Positions 1 to 7,133 of a DNA stretch of 15,965 nucleotides are shown here, one piece after another; positions within the stretch are counted from its first letter, which is position 1, and the number at the start of each line of letters is the position of its first letter. The notes beneath the pieces were generated by a model. The model worked only from the letters and a program-made list of their open reading frames with translations. It was not told where the DNA came from and did not search any database. The DNA comes from Lentisphaerota bacterium (GTDB lineage Bacteria > Verrucomicrobiota > Kiritimatiellia > UBA8416 > JAFGTH01), in NCBI GenBank assembly GCA_016934225.1, contig JAFGTH010000087.1, positions 1 through 15,965 of the forward strand, read 5' to 3'. Both the position numbers and the translations under genes were made by a program.

Positions 1-179
1 CGAAATAGCTCATAGTACTTAATGAAGCGATCTGCCAAATGGTAAAACCGTGATACTTGTGACGCATTTGATTCGGCCAGTAAAGAGAACTCTTTCCTAT
101 ACCGAATCGAATACAAACCATCACGCAGGGAACGACCAGTTATTTGAAGAAATTCGGGAATTGTCAGTAAATTTTTCAT
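1..179 (-). CDS. Partial unrecognised protein, N-terminal 59 codons, runs off the window
   Basis: An open frame begins with ATG at 179, five bases after the stop codon of the asparagine-synthetase-like gene, and stays open to the window edge. It starts MKNLLTIPEFLQITGRSLRD and continues with a basic, aromatic stretch ending in FIKYYELFR. A GGAA sequence about 11 bases upstream could serve as ribosome-binding site. The tight spacing and common orientation make it the next gene of the glycan operon. I do not recognise the family. The N-terminus loosely resembles the helical start of CapK/phenylacetate-CoA-ligase-like proteins found in polysaccharide clusters, but this is a weak impression and not a call. 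The frame is too short to judge length or motifs. Confidence 0.6.
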   Translation of the reverse strand, partial: MKNLLTIPEFLQITGRSLRDGLYSIRYRKEFSLLAESNASQVSRFYHLADRFIKYYELF

Positions 180-184
180 CTATG

Positions 185-2014
185 TTATTCCGTTTCCTGG
201 AATATAAGTTGCGTGATTTTTGGATTCTCTACCATGAACAGGTTATACCACGTCAAAAAATCCATCACAGCCATAATTCCAGGAGTTGTATATCCTTTTG
301 CAAACGCACTTCGACTCATGACGACAAAATATTTTCTGTTGAAATATTCAGGATACTCGAAAAGATCACATAGATTTTTCAGAAAAGCCGCGTCCGTCTG
401 GCAAATTCTCTCCTTCAACAACCTGTGTTTCACAAATGATTTAACCCGAGGTAACATCCCCATCGTTACCAGGAACGAGTGCAATGCCCCGAAAAGCGTA
501 TTCCTGACGGTTCCAACATCATCATGCGTTGTTGGAATAGACAACATATCAGGGTCAACGGCCAATAGCAATTTCCTGTAAATGGAGTAGTCTCTCTTCA
601 ATTCAGGAGGAATCGAGAAAGCCCAGCGCATGAACTCGGCATCAACATAGGGCGCAAAGAATTCCATCACGCCCCCGAATACTCCTTCCGAAACAAGAGA
701 AATACATCGTCTTCCCCGGTTATTCAGGAAGAAGAACTGACTCGCGTTATCACGATAAGACGGTTTGCACCATTCCTTTACCTGTTGTTCAAGCCGATCC
801 AATGATTCACCGGCTATCTTCCTGTAAACATCTCCTTGAAAATATGGTTTGAGGAAGCCGCCATGATATGTCCGCGTTTGAATTATCTGGCGGGCCAACG
901 CTTTCCTGCCGTCCTCAGTACTACAATCGATTGGAAACATCTGGTCGGATCCCTGAACAACCACCCCCTCGAACCCGTCTATGTTATACACGGGTCTATC
1001 GGAATGACGTCGAAAATAGTTCCGGACATTTAACGACCACATGGCTTCCTGGCTCATGCCGTCCGTAAGCCAGATTTTGAGAAGATAATTCCGGGCATAC
1101 GGCGCGTCATCCACATCCATGGCCCTGTGCGGAAATCCACATTTTTGAGCCACCCGACGGGCCAGCGGCACATCGGCCGAACCACAGGGATGCATATACG
1201 AAGTGTACGTGGATAGCGGCAGCGCCGGATGAATCTTCTTGATGCCAAAGACCGCCAATCGAGAGTCAAAACCACCCGTCAATAAACAAACCATGTTTTC
1301 ACGCACAGGCATGTTTTTTATCGTGTTTTCGAACACCTGTACGCCTTCTGCAACAATTTCCGGCTCTGTCTGAGATCGCGCCTCCGGCAATTGATCATAA
1401 TGCCAATACTGTTTTCTGGAAAAGCATGTCTCCTCAGCGCGCACAGAAAGGATCATCGCTTGCTCAAAAGCACGGACTCCGCTGAAGTAAGTGTGGTCTT
1501 GCAAGAGATAGCGAAAAGCGAAATATTCCCCCCAAGAGTCCCAGTCTATTGCTTTCTCGACCAGACCGGATGCCAACAATACACGAACATCGGATGCAAA
1601 CAGGAATCCGCGCGAGGGAAGATGGTAATAGTATGCCGGCTTGAACCCAAAACGGTCGTTGAAGAGCGTCAATGTAGCTGTTGACTTCTCAAATAAAGCC
1701 ACATTGAAAGTTCCCGACAATTCTATCAGACGCTCCTGAAGCATCCCCTGACGCGATAACGAGGCCATGAATCGGGCCGGACTACGGGCATGCTCACCAT
1801 TCGAGAACCCGTCAAAGACGACCGCAAAACGATCATCCTCAAAGATCTTTCCTTCATCACTGTCCGACAGAGTAATCGAGGCAAAACCATAGCCATCACC
1901 TTCCATAACATACGCATGAAAATGGGGACTCTCGCATGTTATTCGTTCCGTCATCCGCGACAGAAGATTCGCGCATGGAAGTTGTTTGCCGATATATCCG
2001 CAGAATTTTGACAT
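185..2014 (-). CDS. Diverged asparagine-synthetase-like protein (degenerate glutaminase half)
   Basis: This 609-residue protein has the two-domain layout of class II glutamine-hydrolysing asparagine synthetases. The N-terminal half begins MSKFCGYIG, so the would-be nucleophile is Cys5 instead of Cys2. The usual RGPD motif is missing, and the NGEIYN glutamine-binding motif aligns with a DGF stretch at 68-70. NDRFGFKP (119-126) corresponds to the usual RDPLGIKP. The synthetase half keeps an ATP PP-loop as TGGFDSR (246-252), but the second, acidic loop (GEGADE in the canonical enzyme) is replaced by IDGFEGVVVQG near 345-355. APYVDAEF near 450 matches the canonical PFMD region. I infer that it makes an amide or similar bond during glycan synthesis, perhaps without glutamine, as beta-lactam synthetase does. 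It could also be catalytically weak. ATG at 2014 directly precedes the conserved start and has only a weak upstream AAGAGC. Confidence 0.85.
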   Translation of the reverse strand: MSKFCGYIGKQLPCANLLSRMTERITCESPHFHAYVMEGDGYGFASITLSDSDEGKIFEDDRFAVVFDGFSNGEHARSPARFMASLSRQGMLQERLIELSGTFNVALFEKSTATLTLFNDRFGFKPAYYYHLPSRGFLFASDVRVLLASGLVEKAIDWDSWGEYFAFRYLLQDHTYFSGVRAFEQAMILSVRAEETCFSRKQYWHYDQLPEARSQTEPEIVAEGVQVFENTIKNMPVRENMVCLLTGGFDSRLAVFGIKKIHPALPLSTYTSYMHPCGSADVPLARRVAQKCGFPHRAMDVDDAPYARNYLLKIWLTDGMSQEAMWSLNVRNYFRRHSDRPVYNIDGFEGVVVQGSDQMFPIDCSTEDGRKALARQIIQTRTYHGGFLKPYFQGDVYRKIAGESLDRLEQQVKEWCKPSYRDNASQFFFLNNRGRRCISLVSEGVFGGVMEFFAPYVDAEFMRWAFSIPPELKRDYSIYRKLLLAVDPDMLSIPTTHDDVGTVRNTLFGALHSFLVTMGMLPRVKSFVKHRLLKERICQTDAAFLKNLCDLFEYPEYFNRKYFVVMSRSAFAKGYTTPGIMAVMDFLTWYNLFMVENPKITQLIFQETE

Positions 2015-2120
2015 GGCTCTTGCTCTTCAGTCACCTTCCAACGTATCCGCCACCGACATCCGTAGACCACCTGTAAGTTCCTTCGTCTTGCAGAAGGATC
2101 GCATAAAAACACGGCAGGAT

Positions 2121-2891
2121 CTATAAGGGTTTCCTCGCTACCAGCAGAGACTGCGCACGTTTATTGCATTCGATCGTCAATCCGGCATGGCGAAGAATTC
2201 TGCGAAGTTTGATATCATTTGTCAACCACACGGCATCCGCATCAGCACAGGGAGCACATGAAAAATCTGGATTAAGATATGTAATCGAGATCCCGGGACG
2301 AAGCCATGATACTAATTCGCGGAACGTTGCTCTCACGGAGGCGGTTAACAAAAGATGCGGATACACCATGTACAGGATGCCGCCGGGTCGAAGTATACGG
2401 CAGGCTTCTTCAACCATTTCCACGGGACAAACCACATGTTCGACAACAAAACGTGACACGACCACATCAAACATGTTATCGGCAAATCCGCTGCTGATCA
2501 GATTGCCACGGCGAAAAACGAGATTATCCATTCCTGCCTGGTCCGTCTTCTCCACGGCCAGTTTCTCTGCTGTATCGCCAATATCAATTCCCCATATTTT
2601 CGCGTCCGGGAAATGTTGGGCCAAACTATACGCAAGGTGCCCAGTCCCGCATCCAAAATCAAGTATCTGATGCGCACTGCGGCAAACGTCCAGGAACCTG
2701 TCACGGCGCGACATATCCTCCCAATCCGATTCCGCACCCTTGGCGTCCAATTTCTCATAGTATGCGCGGCTGACCGGCGAACGATAATAATCGGACATCC
2801 TAGCGGCGAGATCCGAAGGATCTCCCGTAAACAGATCCTGCCGAACCGGCGAACGAAGCACATCCCACAAGGAATGAATGATTTGCGCCAT
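2121..2891 (-). CDS. SAM-dependent methyltransferase (class I, Methyltransf_11/25 type)
   Basis: This 256-residue soluble protein has a Rossmann-type SAM-binding fold. Motif I is ILDFGCGTGHLAYS at about 76-89, with Asp78 and the Gly80-Gly84 loop. The acidic end of beta strand 2 that binds the SAM ribose is Asp103 in WGIDIGD. Further on are FDVVVSRFVVEHV and the post-motif RILRPGGILYMV. I chose ATG 2891 (MAQIIHSL) because GAGG lies eight bases upstream. The frame extends to a GTG at 2975, but that would overlap the preceding glycosyltransferase gene and has no clear ribosome-binding site. With this start the gap to that gene is 40 bases. The target is not readable from sequence. In this context O-methylation of a sugar, or methylation of a glycan or lipid-linked intermediate, is the natural inference. 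Confidence 0.88.
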   Translation of the reverse strand: MAQIIHSLWDVLRSPVRQDLFTGDPSDLAARMSDYYRSPVSRAYYEKLDAKGAESDWEDMSRRDRFLDVCRSAHQILDFGCGTGHLAYSLAQHFPDAKIWGIDIGDTAEKLAVEKTDQAGMDNLVFRRGNLISSGFADNMFDVVVSRFVVEHVVCPVEMVEEACRILRPGGILYMVYPHLLLTASVRATFRELVSWLRPGISITYLNPDFSCAPCADADAVWLTNDIKLRRILRHAGLTIECNKRAQSLLVARKPL

Positions 2892-2931
2892 ACGTTTTAC
2901 CTCGCTCTCTGCCCCGACCGGAATCCTTTTA

Positions 2932-3915
2932 TCAATACCTGTCTTTTCGCTCCACCAACAAGTCTGGAGCACCACTTGCTTCCGTCATCGAGGCTGCGAT
3001 CCCATCCCGGATTTTGCCCGTCAAGCCGTACCAGACCCCATCCATCGTTCCCCGAATATGCATGCGTAAATCATTCCAGTCCCTGTTTCGCACTTCGCGC
3101 ACAATGTAATACAGCGTGAAGAGCGGATAAAACACTAGGAAGAAAACTGCAAATTGAAGAGGCGACGAGAACCGCTTCATGTAGATAACTCTGTTTCGCG
3201 CATAATAGTAGGCCCGCATAGGCATTCGGTTCCTCGACAAGTCAGGTTTTATCTTGTGATACACTACCGCCCGCGGATTACAGACCGTCCGGTAGCCAGC
3301 GCGCCGGAACCGCATGGGCAAATCGGCATCCGCATAAGACATCCGATACGTTTCATCATAGCCACCCAACCGTACAAACACGTCACGACGCATCATCATC
3401 ACATTGGGAATGCCTTCCGTATCCACCACATCATTGAACTGCCCCTCATCATGAGCCCTCACGCCGCGAAAACGAGTCCAACTCGTCCAGTGCCCGATCG
3501 TCTGTCCGGCCCATAACACCAGTTTGTCCTCACCAAAGTAATAATTCTTGGGACCGGCCGCTCCTATTGTCGAATCGTCCTCAAACAAGCTCACCATAGC
3601 ACTGATCAAATCGGAATCTACTTCATTGTCATCATCAATAAACAGAAAATATTTACCTGTAGCCAAACCAGCTCCAACATTCCGTGCAGCCGCAAGAAAA
3701 ACATTCTTCGGCAACTCGATGACATTTGACGTCGGAAACAGATTCCGGACACGATCAACCGTGCCATCCGAAGAAGCATTGTCAACGACAATGACCTCGA
3801 AATTTGAGTAGGTGTTTTGATAAACAGTCTGGAGGCAGGGGATCAGCACCTCCACTCGATTCATTGTCGGAATGATGACTGAAACAAGAGGTTTGTTCGT
3901 GGAAGAATTGGTCAC
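2932..3915 (-). CDS. Family 2 glycosyltransferase (GT-A fold), WcaA/rhamnosyltransferase-like
   Basis: This 327-residue protein has a GT-A nucleotide-sugar-binding N-terminus, VSVIIPTMNR (11-20), followed by the VVDNASSDGT segment (43-52). The metal-binding DXD-type motif is IDDDNE at 93-98. The second acidic motif, around 191-205 (YADADLPMRFRRAG), corresponds to the usual EDxDLxxR catalytic region, with Ala in place of the first Glu. A hydrophobic stretch near 248-271 suggests attachment to the inner face of the cytoplasmic membrane, where lipid-linked sugars are built. It starts with GTG at 3915, preceded by a strong AAGGAG six bases upstream. The GTG overlaps the TGA of the upstream glycosyltransferase gene as GTGA, which indicates translational coupling. 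Donor and acceptor sugars cannot be read from the sequence. Confidence 0.92.
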   Translation of the reverse strand: MTNSSTNKPLVSVIIPTMNRVEVLIPCLQTVYQNTYSNFEVIVVDNASSDGTVDRVRNLFPTSNVIELPKNVFLAAARNVGAGLATGKYFLFIDDDNEVDSDLISAMVSLFEDDSTIGAAGPKNYYFGEDKLVLWAGQTIGHWTSWTRFRGVRAHDEGQFNDVVDTEGIPNVMMMRRDVFVRLGGYDETYRMSYADADLPMRFRRAGYRTVCNPRAVVYHKIKPDLSRNRMPMRAYYYARNRVIYMKRFSSPLQFAVFFLVFYPLFTLYYIVREVRNRDWNDLRMHIRGTMDGVWYGLTGKIRDGIAASMTEASGAPDLLVERKDRY

Positions 3916-5132
3916 GGCAAACTCCTTATCACATTCCGACCCACAGTGAGACGGCTATTGATTTCTTCATGCAATTCCTCAAGGTATTTGCGTTTATCGT
4001 TGGCTTTTGCCCACTTCAAAGCGTTTTGACTCATTTCCTCGTATACCGTTCTATTCTGCAAAGTTGCAACAACCTCAGCCAAATCGTTCTCGTCATTCAT
4101 TAGAATACAGGCGCCTGCATCCCTTCCTTCCCGCGCTGTCTCTGTGGATGCATCACAAATGATCGGCAGGCCGCAAGCAGCGTATTCGCGAATCTTGATG
4201 GAATCCCTGCACTGGTTGAACATGTTTTCTCCGCGGTAAAAGACAACCCCAAACCCTGATTGCGCAACCAAATGAAGAGCTTCCTTCCAAGGTCGCGGTC
4301 CGACGGCAGTCACGGCGCTTTGAATGCCAAGCTTCGCGGCCTCTTCCAAAATGTGTTTCTCCCCGCCACCACCGCCCACGACTAAAAGCTTCCATGCTGA
4401 ATCCGTTGCATGCAGCCGCTGAACAAGCTTAACAACCATTCCATTATCAATATCACCGACACTTGGACCGAGCAACACAAGATGTTTCCGGTTTCGTTCT
4501 CCCTGAGGACATAATGGAATCTGGTCGCACATAGGACTATTGGGAAACCAGATGTATTCACGTGTGTCGTTCCACTTTCGAAATTCTTCTATCATGGATC
4601 TCGATACAGCCAGCACAATGTCGCTTTCCTGCACCACCCGTTTGTACAAAAACGTATACGCTCCCGTAAGCCATTTCCGTTGAAACCGCTCCGGCGCCAG
4701 GTCAGTGCAATGCATGATCACCAACCGTGCAAGCCGCATGCGTTTGAGTCGTAAAGCCATCCACCCCGACAAGGGATCTCCTGCATAGCAGACATACCCC
4801 GGGGCAAGACAACGACGAATTAACACAACCGACTGAAAAGGCTCGATAAACCACCGCCACGGATTTCTCTTCGGCCAAACGCTGAAATTCCCCAATTCGT
4901 GCGCTTCGCCTCCTTTGGATATTGATAACCGCGATATATAGTCTCCGCTGCATTCCGTTCCATATGTAGTCAGTGGATTCTCCATCAAGGCCACTCCTGA
5001 CCCCTGCTTTAAGAAGTACTCCCTCGTGCGATCAATACCGCCTGCCTTGGGTTTCCCTTCGTGATAAACCCGGTGCGTCAGAAAAAGGTAATCGCAGGCT
5101 GTTTTCAATTTCTCCACTGCTGTTTTGCTCAT
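3912..5132 (-). CDS. GT4-like glycosyltransferase (GT-B fold)
   Basis: This is a 406-residue protein when started at ATG 5132 (MSKTAVEKL). That ATG overlaps the TGA of the upstream gene as ATGA, and a longer reading would need a TTG at 5159 inside that gene. The N-terminal half carries a GGIDRTREYF segment (about 31-40) like the acceptor-side glycine loop of retaining GT-B enzymes. The C-terminal half starts with HLVLLGPSVGDIDNG near residue 215. It has a GGGGGEKHILEE turn and ends the donor site with DSIKIREYAACGLPII near 310-325, the region that in GT4 enzymes carries the second glutamate for the nucleotide sugar. No transmembrane segment stands out. It probably adds one sugar to a lipid-linked oligosaccharide in the cytoplasm; the sugar is unknown. 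Confidence 0.88.
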   Translation of the reverse strand: MSKTAVEKLKTACDYLFLTHRVYHEGKPKAGGIDRTREYFLKQGSGVALMENPLTTYGTECSGDYISRLSISKGGEAHELGNFSVWPKRNPWRWFIEPFQSVVLIRRCLAPGYVCYAGDPLSGWMALRLKRMRLARLVIMHCTDLAPERFQRKWLTGAYTFLYKRVVQESDIVLAVSRSMIEEFRKWNDTREYIWFPNSPMCDQIPLCPQGERNRKHLVLLGPSVGDIDNGMVVKLVQRLHATDSAWKLLVVGGGGGEKHILEEAAKLGIQSAVTAVGPRPWKEALHLVAQSGFGVVFYRGENMFNQCRDSIKIREYAACGLPIICDASTETAREGRDAGACILMNDENDLAEVVATLQNRTVYEEMSQNALKWAKANDKRKYLEELHEEINSRLTVGRNVIRSLP

Positions 5133-6043
5133 TTGGCAGCTTTGGCTCCGTGGAGGCAAAGTTCCAAATTCATTCTTTTTTCTTTCAATTGATCACGCAT
5201 CATAAACGCCTGTCTGATCGCCCGCACATAGAGTCGCAACAGTCGTCCACGGGTCGAATCTACTGGATGACCGTCGGCCATATTCCGTTTGAATAGAGCC
5301 CCCAGCAGATAGGTCACTATAAAATATGAGGCATAGACACAGAAAGGAACACGATACTTCACCAATCCTTCTAATTTGAATGTGAGGTAAAGCGTATTCC
5401 TGACACTGTAAAAGAACCAATCCTCGCTGTACCGTGTATGGACAGGATGCCGGACAACGGCTTCTTCCACATAAACGATCCGAAGCCCCACAGCCTTGGC
5501 CCGCAAAAAAAAATCGGCATCCTCCGCGTAAACGTTCATCTGCTCGTCGAATAATGCATCCATCTTAGCAAGAGCCAACTTCCGCACGGCAAATACAATG
5601 GAATTTATGGCGTACTCCCGTTCAAATTTATTCTTTGGATTCAACAGTCTTCCATCGTCGTAAAGTGCTTTGGGAAACACGATATCGGCACAACTCATCG
5701 CCGCACAGAGCTTGTCCAAACAGTTTTCCTCAAATCGCGCATCGGCATCCACAAAAACCAGAATATCACCCCGAGCCGCCCGGATTCCCATGTTTCGCGT
5801 TGCCGCGGCACCCTGATTCTTCTCATTACGCAAGATTTCAAATCGAAATGAATGGCTTTGTGATTTCAGTCGGTGACAGACTTCCGGAGTATTGTCCGTC
5901 GAAGCATCATCCAGCACAATCAGTTCACAAACCGAGCGTGAGCCCTTGTCAACCGAGCGGACAACAGATTCCAGGAAACACGCCTTATTATACGCGGGCA
6001 AGATGACAGAAACGGTTTCGGATATAGGGCTATCTGGACGCAA
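5129..6043 (-). CDS. Family 2 glycosyltransferase (GT-A fold)
   Basis: This 304-residue protein has the GT2 start VSVILPAYNK (11-20), then VLDDASTDNT (43-52), NQGAAATRNMGI (76-87) and the DXD motif VDADARF (98-104). The second acidic motif, YAEDADFFLRA near 168-178, is intact. A hydrophobic segment near 230-250 (VPFCVYASYFIVTYLLGALF) suggests membrane association. The start is a TTG at 6043, supported by AGAGG five bases upstream and by the absence of any other in-frame start before the GT2 core. It overlaps the end of the radical SAM gene by 14 bases. The gene ends in an ATGA overlap with the next glycosyltransferase gene. These overlaps suggest the proteins are made together. The sugar specificity is unknown. 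Confidence 0.92.
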   Translation of the reverse strand: MRPDSPISETVSVILPAYNKACFLESVVRSVDKGSRSVCELIVLDDASTDNTPEVCHRLKSQSHSFRFEILRNEKNQGAAATRNMGIRAARGDILVFVDADARFEENCLDKLCAAMSCADIVFPKALYDDGRLLNPKNKFEREYAINSIVFAVRKLALAKMDALFDEQMNVYAEDADFFLRAKAVGLRIVYVEEAVVRHPVHTRYSEDWFFYSVRNTLYLTFKLEGLVKYRVPFCVYASYFIVTYLLGALFKRNMADGHPVDSTRGRLLRLYVRAIRQAFMMRDQLKEKRMNLELCLHGAKAAK

Positions 6044-6950
6044 AGAAACCTCTGACTCTATTGAATAAACGCCTTAAACCATGAAATCCCCTGATCAGCC
6101 AGATTTCATCGAGTTTTAAGTCCTTCTTCCTTTTTTCAAAAAAACCAAGATACTGCCAAGGCTTCCATCTTTTTACATGTTTCAGGGCCTCCTCATCCAA
6201 CTTCCGATCCCAAATCTCATAGTCTCCACGGAGAATTTTCGGAGAATTCAACGCTTTCAGCCGTTCATAGTTTGCCGGCGAAATCAAATCCTTACGCTCC
6301 TGGTTCGATGGACGCAGCATCGGAAGCGCGCCACTGCATCGAACACAATAACGTTTGACCTGATCTTGAAATTGCTCCGGAGTCTTGTCCCACCAACCCG
6401 GATCGAGAGGATATCCGCCCGGACCGTCCAACAGAATATCCTGCGCCGCCGCTACCTCGCAGAAGAATCCGCCCTTGTGATTGATTGAAGGCGACCACTT
6501 CTTCTGTATCCAACAATCATCAATCAGCCGCCACATCAGGTTCTTGTCATCTATGACCTCATCAATAGCCACAAGCACGGGTTGATGCCGCTGCTCCGGA
6601 TCAGAGTGATCGTTGTAGTATACGCCAAGTTTGTACGTATCCTTGATGATGTCTTTATACTCTTCCCATTTGTATCCTGAGGTCCAAAGGCCACATTTCT
6701 CGACGCTCACTTTGCGGCGCAACATGGCGCAAATCTCGGGGAATTCGGGGTGTAATGTCGGCTCCCCACCCATAATCCCGATACCCCCACGAAAACCTGC
6801 AAGCGAATCAATTGCCCGTTCCACCATCGCTAATTCCATAAAATACGGCTTTCGATGATGCCCCACAAAACGAGTGCAATTCGCACATTGATGGGTACAC
6901 GCGTTCGTAATCTCAATCTGGATTAGCCATGCCTTGTAAAGAGGTTTCAT
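6030..6950 (-). CDS. Radical SAM protein with extra C-terminal cysteines
   Basis: This 306-residue protein starts at ATG 6950 (MKPLYKAW), which has AGGAA six bases upstream. An ATG at 7013 would add 21 residues but has no visible ribosome-binding site. Counted from the chosen start, Cys18, Cys22 and Cys25 in NACTHQCANC form the CxxxCxxC motif that binds the SAM-cleaving [4Fe-4S] cluster. IGIMGGEPTLHP (about 57-68) is the family's GGE motif, which contacts the SAM amino group. Four further cysteines (about 146, 164 in GGFFCEVAAAQD, and 202/205 in YCVRC) could hold an auxiliary cluster of the SPASM/twitch kind. A conserved-looking GPGGYPLDPGWW stretch lies between them. Overlap with a glycosyltransferase gene suggests radical chemistry on a sugar (epimerisation, dehydrogenation or rearrangement). 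This role is inference; no peptide substrate gene is visible nearby. Confidence 0.88.
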   Translation of the reverse strand: MKPLYKAWLIQIEITNACTHQCANCTRFVGHHRKPYFMELAMVERAIDSLAGFRGGIGIMGGEPTLHPEFPEICAMLRRKVSVEKCGLWTSGYKWEEYKDIIKDTYKLGVYYNDHSDPEQRHQPVLVAIDEVIDDKNLMWRLIDDCWIQKKWSPSINHKGGFFCEVAAAQDILLDGPGGYPLDPGWWDKTPEQFQDQVKRYCVRCSGALPMLRPSNQERKDLISPANYERLKALNSPKILRGDYEIWDRKLDEEALKHVKRWKPWQYLGFFEKRKKDLKLDEIWLIRGFHGLRRLFNRVRGFFASR

Positions 6951-7133
6951 ATACCGTTCCTGAATCCTGCTCAGACACTCACACGGAATAGTGTCTCCCG
7001 TCCCGTCGCTCATTCAACTACAGGCGACATACCACATTCAATGCCTCTTGTCCATCCATGCCATCAAGCACTGCTCGACAGATACTTGCTGCAGTACAAA
7101 CATGCCATGTAATGAACTTTACTTCGCAGTTAG

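Noticed and set aside
2079..2098. Small hairpin TCCTTC/GAAGGA with an 8-base loop between the methyltransferase and the asparagine-synthetase-like gene
   Set aside because: It has only six base pairs and no following T-run on either strand, so it is not a convincing terminator, and transcription probably continues.
2164..3119. Plus-strand open frames of up to 168 codons opposite the methyltransferase and glycosyltransferase genes
   Set aside because: They have no recognisable motifs, are antisense to genes with complete family signatures, and overlap each other.
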